Assembly: GCA_025201865.1 (NCBI GenBank)
Contig: MU603084.1
Location: 11,477 to 21,761, forward strand
From: Ramicandelaber brevisporus
Taxonomy: Eukaryota; Kickxellomycota; Ramicandelaberales; Ramicandelaberaceae
DNA: 10,285 nt
Direction of reading: 5' to 3'
Shown here: in pieces, positions 1-7,500 of the stretch
Layout of the letters: every line of letters begins with the position of its first letter
Position numbering within the stretch: position 1 is the first letter of the stretch
The notes under the pieces: generated by a model
Databases searched by the model: none
Told to the model about the DNA's origin: nothing
Seen by the model: only the letters and a program-made list of their open reading frames with translations
Position numbers and translations under genes: made by a program

Positions 1-192
1 ACCATTCCACTACCATTCTTCAATCTTACCAAATGCCCGCTGGCGTCTATTGATATCCCGTCCTACTCACTGTCATTGTGGCCGCAAAACGGTGCTCAGC
101 CGATTCAGCAGCAAGTCGTTAAGCGCCTTGTTGATTATTTCGAGCATGGTGCAGAAAATGAAAATGACACCAACAACTTTACATTGTACTAA
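1..192 (+). CDS. C-terminal fragment of an unrecognised protein (5' end outside window)
   Basis: Frame 1 is open from the first base to a TAA at 190-192, giving 63 residues with no start codon visible, so this is the tail of a gene that begins upstream. The residues look like ordinary folded protein (for example IDIPSYSLSLWPQNG, then a short helix-like QQQVVKRLVDYFEHG) followed by a polar Asn/Glu-rich end. The composition is quite unlike the low-complexity proteins next door. I do not recognise the family. It is on the same strand as the golgin-like gene, and its stop lies 270 bases before that gene's preferred start. The last codons and stop contain TACTAAC, identical to the yeast branch-point consensus, so a final intron cannot be fully excluded, but no good donor and acceptor pair is seen. 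Confidence 0.5.
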   Translation, partial: TIPLPFFNLTKCPLASIDIPSYSLSLWPQNGAQPIQQQVVKRLVDYFEHGAENENDTNNFTLY

Positions 193-462
193 CACTTTAC
201 TCACCCATTTCCTATCATTGTCATACTAATCAATACCAAAAAAGACACACTTAAAAACACCACAGACAATCTATTCATTTGCTTAATTATAAAGATGCAA
301 TTTGTCGCCTGCTCAGTGTAATGATATCGAAGAGTTCGATATTCATCAAAGTGTCGCATTGGCTGGAGAATGTGCACACGTTGTGAAGGGATCTCTCTCT
401 TGAGAACGTGGCAACTCTCTCTGTTCGTTTTTTTTTTACCAACTTTACAAACGCGCTCCACG
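193..462 (+). promoter_or_regulatory. Promoter and 5' leader of the golgin-like gene
   Basis: This 270-base stretch between two same-strand genes is AT-rich at its left and CT-rich at its right. TATAAAG at 288-294 is a plausible TATA element, about 170 bases before the ATG at 463. Two small upstream ORFs follow: ATG 295 to TAA 321 (8 codons), then ATG 321 to TGA 386 (21 codons). Their stop and start overlap as TAATG. They matter only if transcription starts before 295. A CT-rich stretch (391-423) with a central AACGTG and then a run of T (about 428-437) leads to the start; it could be an initiator region. Transcription start sites cannot be read from sequence alone. Confidence 0.35.
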
Positions 463-3400
463 ATGGACCAAAGCGAGAAGGCAAAGAAGCTGCAGCAAGC
501 CAAGCTGGCTATGCAGGCACGCCAGACACGTCATCAGCAACGTCAACTCGGCCAGCAGCAGCAGCCAGGTGCATCTCCGGTTCGTCCGCCACAATCTGCA
601 GTCGCAGCCACGGGCTCTGGTCCTTCCTCACCGCAGATCGCTCCACCGCCCAAGGCTGCTGGTGTACGTCCTCCTCCACCGCCACCTCCACAGGCAGCTG
701 CAGCGCGACCACCACCTCCTCCGCCATCAGCTCAGTCAGCAGCACAATCAACAGCTGTTGGCTCGCCTCCAATTTCATCTCCGCATTACACGCCAGCCGA
801 TGCATCTCATCCACCACCTCCTCCACCGCCTGCTGGTGGTGCCGGTGCTGGTGCTCCACGTCGTGCTCGCTATGCCCAATTCGTGGTGGGTGGAAGTGGC
901 CCAGCCGGTAGTCCTCAGCAACAGCAACAGTCTCCACAGATGGGACGTCCTCCTCCACCGCCAATGGCTCGTCCCCCGCCACCACCATCATCTCAGCATT
1001 CGGCTGGGCAGCCAGGTCCTCCACCACGCTCTCCAACAACCAGCACCAGCGAACAGCAGCAGCAACAACAGCACACTTCGCCATCGATTGGAACCGTGTT
1101 CCGCGGTACATCCACCATGCCAGTTCGTCCGCCACGTCCACCACCTCCTCCTTCTCAGCAGGCAGCAAGTACTCAGGTGAGTACCTCTGCTGCATCTTCA
1201 CCGAGCATAGCATCTCCGTCACAACCTACGCCTCCCTCTCGAGCATCAGGATCGGCATTCACTAAAGTTGGTTCGCAGCCAAAGCCTGCTCCAGCTGTAG
1301 TCACAGCTGCGCCGGAGCCAAATGTGTTCAATACTGCAGTTACAGCAGGCGATGACTTCTTCAACACTTCAATTGCACCACAGCAGCAGCAACAACAACA
1401 GCAACAACAGCATCAACAACAGCATCAACAACAGCAGCAGACCCAGGATCCATTTGCAGACTTGTTTGGATCTGCGCCTAGTGAGCCATTTGTGACATCA
1501 GAGGCCACATTCTTTGATCAGCAGCCAGTGGTGAGCAACGTCATTGAGCAGCCAGAGCCTGCAATTGAGCAGGTTGACCTTCGTGCTGATGAACAGCTGC
1601 CACCAGCTGAAGAGCCAGTGCCAGTGCCTGTGCCTGAGTCTGAGCCTGAAGCTGAACCAGTAGCAGCCATTACTGCTCAGCAGCACGAGCCAGCTGCGAC
1701 CGTAGCTGATGCACCATTGCCTGTTGAAGAGCCCGTAGCCACAATTGAGCCTTCAGAAGTAGTTGAACCTGTGTCTGCTTCTGAGCCGATCGCAGAACCA
1801 ACCGCACAAAGTGAACCAGTCGATTTCTTTGGCGGCAATGATGTGGCAGAAACGGGAGGTGATATGGGCGGATTCTTTGATGGAGTCGAGACCACTGAGT
1901 TCACATTTGATGCGGTATCAACAGAGTTTAGCCTGGCTACTCATGAGACTGCGGTGGCACCTATTGTTGAAGAGGTTCAACCACCAGTAGTTGAAGAAGA
2001 AGAAGAATTATCTGCGGAAGTTGTCGAATCATCCATTCAGCCAGTCAGTCTTGGTCCAGATGCATCCCAGACAGCTTCGTCGGCAACAGTTATTCATGAG
2101 CCACATATTTATCAGACTGAACCAGCACCATTCTCATTTGGTGGTGGTAATGCTGCAGGTGGAGATGATAATCTCGATGACTTGTTTGGTCCCTCTTCGT
2201 CAGGCGATGCATTCTTCACTGGTACTACAAACAATGATGCCTCTGCTGCCTACGACTTTGGCGCATCGTCTGCATTTGATTACACCCACCATCATCATCA
2301 TCACGATCAGCAGCAGCAGCAGCAGCAACTGGAGCATGTATATGCCCAGCCAAGTGATCTCTCGTTTGCAACATGCAGTGCTCAGTTCCCAATGCCTCTT
2401 CCTGATACACACTTTGACCAAACTGTGGAAGAGTATGCGGCAGCTACAACGACTTTTGCCGATGAATTGATTGGTGATGTCAATGTGGAAGAAACCCCAG
2501 CGACAGTTCCTCTCTCCGATGAGCCAATTATGACTACGACCGCAACAACAGATGCAGCAAGAACAGCAGCAACAGCTGCTGCAGGTGAGCATAAAGAGAC
2601 TGAACAAACCACCACAACTACAAGCAAATCAGAAGTTGGATTTATTCCGAGTTTTATGGAGAGTAAAATGGGACAAAGTGCATCACTTGCAATGGGTTGG
2701 TTATCTAAAGTTGCTCAGCCGCTCATTATGGAAGATGTTGATGACAGTGAGCAGCCTACATCCCAGCCACCTCACATGCCTCAGCCTCATCACTATGAGT
2801 TTAACTCTACTGACGGATCTGCCACTCAACAGCAGCATCAACAGAATCAGCAGCAGCAGCAGCAGCAGCAGCAGGAACTTGATACTGATGGCACTGTGGA
2901 ACGCTCAATTGAGCCTCAGTTACAAGGAGACAATGTCTTGTTAGAAGAAAATGGTGCATTCCTTTTACAGTCAGACGATAGTCAGTTGCAGATTCCACAT
3001 GCAGAAATTGCAGATTTAACAGCTCAGCTCGGTGAAGCACATGTTCAGTTATCTGAAATGGATTATGAATTGAATACTACTAAAAACAATTACACTAATC
3101 TGGAACAGCAGTATAATCATTTGTTGTCTAATTACAATCAGCTAAGCAGCCAGTATGAAGCTACAAAGAACGGTCATCAGCAGTCATTACATCAGAAGGA
3201 CTCGGAAATAGCTCTACTCAAGGAGCAAGTTAGACAATTGAACGAACATCGCAACAGCCAGTCTACAGCACAACCTGACAACAGCGCAGAAATTCACTCT
3301 CTCAATGAAACAATGTCTAACTTGCAGTTCCAATTGCAACTCTCGGCAGATGAACAAACAGCCCTCTTGTCAGACATTGATGCTCGTAAACAGTCCGAAT

Positions 3401-4242
3401 CCATTCTCCAGAACAGAGTCAATGAACTCACTGAGGAAGTGAAGCGACTCCAGACACACTCAGCGAGACCAACCACACCAGCGGCCGCCTCAATCCGCAG
3501 TCCAATGCTTGGTAGTATCTCGTCTCTGAGCGATGCTGATGTGAGACAGTTGAAGCGTGACAAGGCCAAATTGGAAGTGAAGTTGCATTCAACCAGAAAT
3601 GAACTCGCAGATGCTCAAGTAACTCTCCAGCGCTATTTGGCACAGTTTGGCCCACTTGTTGATGATGATGCCGAATCAAATGCTGTTGAGAACGAAGTTA
3701 ACGGTGCTGAATATCAGCAGCCTGCACAGCAGCAGCAGTATCAACAGCAGCAACAGCAACAGCAGCATTATCAAGCTGAGACTGCAGCCACCCAGTTTGC
3801 CACGCAGACTTCACCAAGACACGATCATGTGCAACCTGCTGTATTGTCATTTGATGCTAAAACTCATGACATTCCAAGTACAACAGCCCATGCCACTACT
3901 GCTGCTCCCCCAGTTCAGAACGCATTCTCCCCACCGCCACCACAGCCACCTCAACAGCAGCAGCCAGCATCGAATCTCTATGACAATGTCCATCATGCCC
4001 ACGATCATGACCACTCTCACGAGCACCACCATGACCATACTGCGGCACCATCTGTGAATGAGATTGTACGCGAGAAGGCACTCCATCAGTTTGAACATCA
4101 CGACAACGTACATCATGGAGCTGCTCGCACATCGGCTGCCTCTCAACACCAGCATGCTGCTTCTGCCGTTTCCAAGCCTGCACTTGGTGCTCAGTTGTAC
4201 CATTGCTCGGTATGCTTTGAAGCTCCAATTCTAAACATTTAA
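463..4242 (+). CDS. Golgin-like coiled-coil protein with Pro/Gln-rich N-terminus and CxxC, GRASP-binding-like C-terminus
   Basis: One open frame encodes 1,259 residues from MDQSEKAKK. I chose ATG 463 because it has A at -3 and G at +4. The frame also runs back to ATG 370, but those 31 residues are a Leu/Phe-rich reading of the CT-rich leader. Seen in order: a basic Gln/Lys helix (residues 1-30); proline runs with five to seven consecutive Pro (about 65-235); a Gln/His run (307-326); an acidic Pro/Glu-rich middle with DPF, DLFG and DFF motifs (about 285-600); a hydrophobic amphipathic-looking segment with GWLSKVAQPLI (726-756); heptad-rich coiled coils (about 847-930, 942-1000, 1023-1062); a His-rich stretch (1177-1192); and a tail with Cys1248, Cys1251 and a hydrophobic end, LNI. 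From family knowledge, Golgin-45 ends in CxxC followed by a short hydrophobic C-terminus that binds the GRASP PDZ groove with zinc. The golgin assignment rests on that tail plus the coiled coil and is inference. Another coiled-coil trafficking scaffold is possible. Confidence 0.6.
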   Translation: MDQSEKAKKLQQAKLAMQARQTRHQQRQLGQQQQPGASPVRPPQSAVAATGSGPSSPQIAPPPKAAGVRPPPPPPPQAAAARPPPPPPSAQSAAQSTAVGSPPISSPHYTPADASHPPPPPPPAGGAGAGAPRRARYAQFVVGGSGPAGSPQQQQQSPQMGRPPPPPMARPPPPPSSQHSAGQPGPPPRSPTTSTSEQQQQQQHTSPSIGTVFRGTSTMPVRPPRPPPPPSQQAASTQVSTSAASSPSIASPSQPTPPSRASGSAFTKVGSQPKPAPAVVTAAPEPNVFNTAVTAGDDFFNTSIAPQQQQQQQQQQHQQQHQQQQQTQDPFADLFGSAPSEPFVTSEATFFDQQPVVSNVIEQPEPAIEQVDLRADEQLPPAEEPVPVPVPESEPEAEPVAAITAQQHEPAATVADAPLPVEEPVATIEPSEVVEPVSASEPIAEPTAQSEPVDFFGGNDVAETGGDMGGFFDGVETTEFTFDAVSTEFSLATHETAVAPIVEEVQPPVVEEEEELSAEVVESSIQPVSLGPDASQTASSATVIHEPHIYQTEPAPFSFGGGNAAGGDDNLDDLFGPSSSGDAFFTGTTNNDASAAYDFGASSAFDYTHHHHHHDQQQQQQQLEHVYAQPSDLSFATCSAQFPMPLPDTHFDQTVEEYAAATTTFADELIGDVNVEETPATVPLSDEPIMTTTATTDAARTAATAAAGEHKETEQTTTTTSKSEVGFIPSFMESKMGQSASLAMGWLSKVAQPLIMEDVDDSEQPTSQPPHMPQPHHYEFNSTDGSATQQQHQQNQQQQQQQQQELDTDGTVERSIEPQLQGDNVLLEENGAFLLQSDDSQLQIPHAEIADLTAQLGEAHVQLSEMDYELNTTKNNYTNLEQQYNHLLSNYNQLSSQYEATKNGHQQSLHQKDSEIALLKEQVRQLNEHRNSQSTAQPDNSAEIHSLNETMSNLQFQLQLSADEQTALLSDIDARKQSESILQNRVNELTEEVKRLQTHSARPTTPAAASIRSPMLGSISSLSDADVRQLKRDKAKLEVKLHSTRNELADAQVTLQRYLAQFGPLVDDDAESNAVENEVNGAEYQQPAQQQQYQQQQQQQQHYQAETAATQFATQTSPRHDHVQPAVLSFDAKTHDIPSTTAHATTAAPPVQNAFSPPPPQPPQQQQPASNLYDNVHHAHDHDHSHEHHHDHTAAPSVNEIVREKALHQFEHHDNVHHGAARTSAASQHQHAASAVSKPALGAQLYHCSVCFEAPILNI
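664..1156 (+). repeat. Proline-run region within the golgin-like gene
   Basis: Several CCN runs encode blocks of five to seven prolines, often preceded by Arg (as in RPPPPPP), at about 667-690, 706-726, 811-831, 949-963, 973-987 and 1132-1152. The codons are mixed (CCA, CCT, CCG, CCC), so the runs are under protein-level and not only DNA-level constraint. Such runs are typical ligands for profilin, SH3 and WW/EVH1 domains. That points to an actin or adaptor connection, but no specific partner can be named from sequence. Confidence 0.75.
1381..1440 (+). repeat. Gln/His run in the golgin-like protein
   Basis: Twenty codons encode ten Gln, His, three Gln, His and five Gln (residues 307-326), with CAG and CAA intermixed. 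The run lies just before the DPFADLFG motif. Interruption by CAA and CAT makes slippage less likely than in a pure CAG tract. Confidence 0.85.
2287..2328 (+). repeat. His6 followed by Gln7 run
   Basis: Six His codons (2287-2304), one Asp and seven Gln codons (2308-2328, of which six are consecutive CAG) lie in the acidic middle of the golgin-like protein. A natural six-histidine run could bind divalent metal; this is inference. Confidence 0.85.
2848..2874 (+). repeat. Pure (CAG)9 tract
   Basis: Nine uninterrupted CAG codons encode Gln within a longer Gln-rich stretch (2827-2874). This is the longest pure CAG run I see in the golgin-like gene and therefore its most likely length-variable site. 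It lies about 40 residues before the first coiled coil. Confidence 0.8.
3001..3651 (+). other. Coiled-coil region of the golgin-like protein
   Basis: Residues about 847-1062 show hydrophobic heptad spacing in three blocks. Examples are AEIADLTAQLGEAHVQLSEM in the first, SLNETMSNLQFQLQL and LQNRVNELTEEVKRLQ in the second, and DVRQLKRDKAKLEVKL in the third. The breaks are a polar linker at about 931-941 and a Pro/Ser-rich linker around 1001-1022. This rod is short for a classical golgin and comparable to smaller GRASP-binding golgins. It argues for dimerisation and a tethering or scaffold role. Confidence 0.75.
3727..3765 (+). repeat. Gln run after the coiled coil
   Basis: Thirteen codons encode four Gln, Tyr and eight Gln with mixed CAG/CAA use. 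The run separates the coiled coil from the His-rich C-terminal part. Confidence 0.8.
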
Positions 4243-4350
4243 ACATCTAAACATCCAAACATCCAAACATCCAAACACCTTTTGTTGTTTTTCCGTCGCT
4301 CTTTCCCCCTTTCTTTCTTCCTCTTCAATCAAATACTCATTAATTATCAG
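4210..4350 (+). other. Candidate alternative 3'-terminal intron
   Basis: GTATGC at 4210-4215 lies between the two Cys codons of the CxxC tail. It is followed 141 bases later by a classical 3' splice site: a long pyrimidine tract (about 4281-4326), a branch-like TACTCAT (4334-4340) and TTATCAG ending at 4350. Splicing would delete the second Cys and join the frame to 18 new codons at 4351-4404 with a TAA stop at 4405-4407. The unspliced frame ends in a plausible functional C-terminus, so I treat the intron as optional or fortuitous. Confidence 0.35.
4233..4280 (+). repeat. 8-bp tandem repeat spanning the golgin-like stop codon
   Basis: Six consecutive 8-base units based on AAACATCC run from 4233 to 4280: AAACATTT, AAACATCT, three exact AAACATCC, then AAACACCT. 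The first unit supplies codons for the C-terminal Asn and Ile and overlaps the TAA at 4240-4242. The rest would be 3'UTR, or intron if the candidate splice is used. Confidence 0.85.
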
Positions 4351-4508
4351 GGCGATATGCATATGATCCATCTACTAGTTGAAACCTCATTATTGTCTTC
4401 AAATTAAAATAATGAGTAAAATGGCTGCATATAAGTAGTGAAAATATGGAATGAAAACGTTAATAATAATGACAATAATAAATGGCGCAGGTAATTATGG
4501 ATTGGTTT
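4243..4508. other. Convergent intergenic region
   Basis: These 266 bases separate the stop codons of two converging genes. Beyond the tandem repeat, it holds a pyrimidine-rich stretch (about 4281-4326) and an AT-rich half. Possible plus-strand poly(A) signals are ATTAAA at 4403-4408 and AATAAA at 4477-4482. The latter is so close to the minus-strand stop at 4509 that the 3' ends of the two transcripts could overlap. I see no clear AATAAA on the minus strand, and no gene apart from the 18-codon alternative exon noted separately. Confidence 0.6.
4477..4482 (+). terminator. Possible poly(A) signal for the golgin-like gene
   Basis: AATAAA lies about 235 bases after the stop. It is the only exact consensus hexamer on the plus strand in the intergenic region, but fungal poly(A) signals are degenerate, so confidence is low. 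Confidence 0.3.
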
Positions 4509-7500
4509 TTAGTGAGCACGGGATCTGCCTCTTGGACGACCACGGCGTCTTGGACCAGGACTAATGTCACCGCCATTGACATGGCCACCACCTCTTGGGT
4601 GATAAACACGCGGTGACCGATGCGAGGCTGGATCGAAATCATCATCCTCGCTGTCATCCTCAGCAGCAGGATCAGAGGGTGTATCTGAAACGGCGTCGTA
4701 ATCTTCGTCAGTATCCATCGCAAGCGGGTTGACATTCGCACTGGATTGGGCAGCCTGGGATGACGAGCCAGCCGCAGAACTGGCTTGACCAGCCGATGCA
4801 CCAGGACCGCGACGACGAAGAGTTCGGCCAACAACGGCACTGCCAGGGTCATCAGCAGAGCCACTGCTCACATTGCTAGCAGTAGCAGCGGCGGCAGCAG
4901 CAGCTTCGGCAGCGGCTTGAGCAGTAGCAGCCTGCTGCGCCAACAGCTTCTTTCGTTGCTCCAACATTGCCTCCTTGTCAATGACGCGCACGGGATAGTT
5001 GCGGAATCGCTCTTCTGGACGAGCACCCAAAATGCCAGAAGTGCCATCAGCATCTTGAACGACGTGGCTGAATAACTCGTACGGATCTGGACGCTTGAAT
5101 GGGTCGGCAGTCGCCAGCTTGAGTCGTTCGAGTCGCCATTTAGAATCAAATGCCTTGTAATCAAATCGATACGCAGCTGGATACGGCGAGCGATTGGTGA
5201 GGAAAGGCTCAGCGGCTGCAGAGGTGTCAGTGATGGGAGCCCAGAATCGAGATGTGGTGTTGCCAGCGGTACCAGCACCACGGACAGTGCGACGGCGGCG
5301 GCGAGAGTCGCGATCGTCTCCTTCATTGGCCAAGCGGTCGACCTCGCCTTCTGGAGGAGCATCCAGCTGCGGAGTAAAAGCAGCGAGAACGGCAGCGGTA
5401 GCATCATATTGGTTGTACTGAGCAATTGTAAGATGAGGATGCAACGACTTGGGCAATACCCAGTCGGCCATACCCTCAGCTGGAACGTGAGCAGCGGCCA
5501 ATTGAGCAGGGACCAAATGGCCAGCAAGGCCAAGACTAGCCAGGTGCACACCCAATTCTGCATTATCCACTTCTCGAGGCTGAGTCAAGATTCGCATGCT
5601 GGCATCGCGCACTGTAGTGGCAACGACTGGGTACTGCAAGTGCGGCGCCATATCCGACTTGTTCTCAACGGCCTTCCGCATTGTTGCCCCAAGTTCTGGT
5701 GTCCATGTCATTAGCGATGTAACCGACTGCTGCTGTTGATGCTGCTGCATCAGATAATCGTGCAGATCCTCGCCAGGACAAGGAGCAATGTCGATAATGA
5801 AGTTGAGATCGTGCAGTATTTTGAGATATGCAGCGAGTTGCTCTCGAATGCCATGTGCAATGGCTGACCGGAACTCATCGTACAGTCCAAGCTCAGCAAC
5901 GGTGATATCTGCAAATGTCTCCGGGTCAGTGTATCCATAGCCAGTAAATGAGCGTGAAGACGCTGGTGGATTGTCGTGATGCTCAGACTGCTGTTGGCTG
6001 CAACCGATGCCGTTTGAGCGAGAGTGGTCAATGGTAGACTCAGTTTCAGAATCGCAGGCAACAGAATGGTCACTCTCATCATCAGTAGTGTCACTAACCT
6101 CGCCATCTGATGTCATGTGCAGCAAGCCAGGCACATCATTGTCAATTCGATGCGAGTGTTTTGTGCCCTTCGATGCCTTCGCCGCAGCAGCAGCCAATGC
6201 AGCCTGGGCTTGAGCTTGCTGAGCAACAGCAGCTGCCGCAGCTGCCGCCGCAGCCGCCGCCGCCGCCGCCTTTGCGCTGTGCCCACCACGACCTCTTCCT
6301 CGACCACGACCGCGTCTGTTAGCAGAAGCCATTAATAGCTGCTGAGTTTGGACGGCTTGAACAGCAGCAATGTCATCAGCTGTCGAAGCACTAAACACAT
6401 CATGTCCTCCGGAAGCCACAGCTGCTGCAGCCAAAATCGAAGCAGCACTGACAGAATGAGCCTCGGAGCGAACATATGGAATGATATCCCAGTCAAATTG
6501 ATCAGAATAGACTTGACCGGCAAGGACGATGCGTAACTTGATCAATACACGCAGCTCGTCGTCATAAATCAGTGATATTGGGGCAGTGTTGAATGTGCCA
6601 GAATGCGAGCGTGCGCTGCTGTGCAACTGAGATATGCTGTCGATGGTTAAAGGCTGATTTTGAGGGCCAATGTGAATAGAGTCCAACTCGTTATTTTCAT
6701 TAACCGAATAGAAATCAACAGGCAAAGCTGCCATAACACTTCCACGCTGGGCATAATCCTCCAATTGCTCATTGATTTGTCTGATAATTAATTCACCAAA
6801 TTTATCATAAACAAATGCAGGTTTACCAACCAATGCAACATTAGTATGAGACTGATACATTGGCAAACTCATGTTTGGCTGCTGCTGAGGCGTTCCAATT
6901 CTCTCATCGTCATCATCCATTATACTATTACTGCGTCCCTGCAGCGCACTGCTTGATGCGGAATTACCTTCAGTGGCCACTAAGATTGAGGCATTTGGAG
7001 CAATGTCAACAATGTCAAAAGCCAAGTCTTCGCATAGTCTGCGTGCAAATAATTCCGGAGTAATGTGTCTGTCTGTCAAGTTCCAAGTAAATGTGTCTCT
7101 CAACTTAGATCCATCTGGTAGCTCAATATCTATTCTAATAGGAACCAGTCTAACTGGTGCATGTGTAACACTCTTGCGCACTTCATCTGTGATTGGAACC
7201 GATGCATTCTCCACATTTGCACTATTGACTATTATTGACTTTCGGGAGGATCGTTGTGAATGACCAGTGGTAATAGTTGTAGTTGGTGATGAGGTATTGC
7301 TAATGGTAGTAGATGCAGAGTAGCGCTTTGATTTAACACGTAGTAAACCCAAGTCAATGTCATTGGGTTTGGGGATATGCAAAAGGGGAGCCTGCGGTTT
7401 CTCAGGATCCTTAAACTGCGAGTAATTGTTGAATCGCTCCAATAGATACTTAACTCTTCTTTGCTCAACCTCATTTGAATTCCAGCTTTGGTTTCTACTA

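Noticed and set aside
187-193. TACTAAC as an intron branch point in the left-edge gene
   Set aside because: It matches the consensus exactly, but no convincing donor lies upstream in the window and the downstream AG (around 245) lacks a good pyrimidine context; it also coincides with a sensible stop codon.
509-1222. Long antisense and alternate-frame ORFs across the golgin-like gene
   Set aside because: They are shadows of Pro/Gln repeat codons (CAG read as CTG Leu or GCA Ala and so on), with no domain-like composition.
1381-1440. CRISPR-like or satellite array
   Set aside because: The periodicity is 3 bases and in frame: it is a Gln-codon run, not spaced direct repeats.
4204-4242. RING or other canonical zinc finger at the golgin-like C-terminus
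   Set aside because: Only one CxxC is present, with too few residues after it to supply a second metal-ligand pair within the chain.
4460-5563. Alternate-frame minus-strand ORFs of 134 and 231 codons over the SNF5 C-terminal part
   Set aside because: They overlap the well-supported SNF5 frame and have Leu-rich, shadow-type composition.
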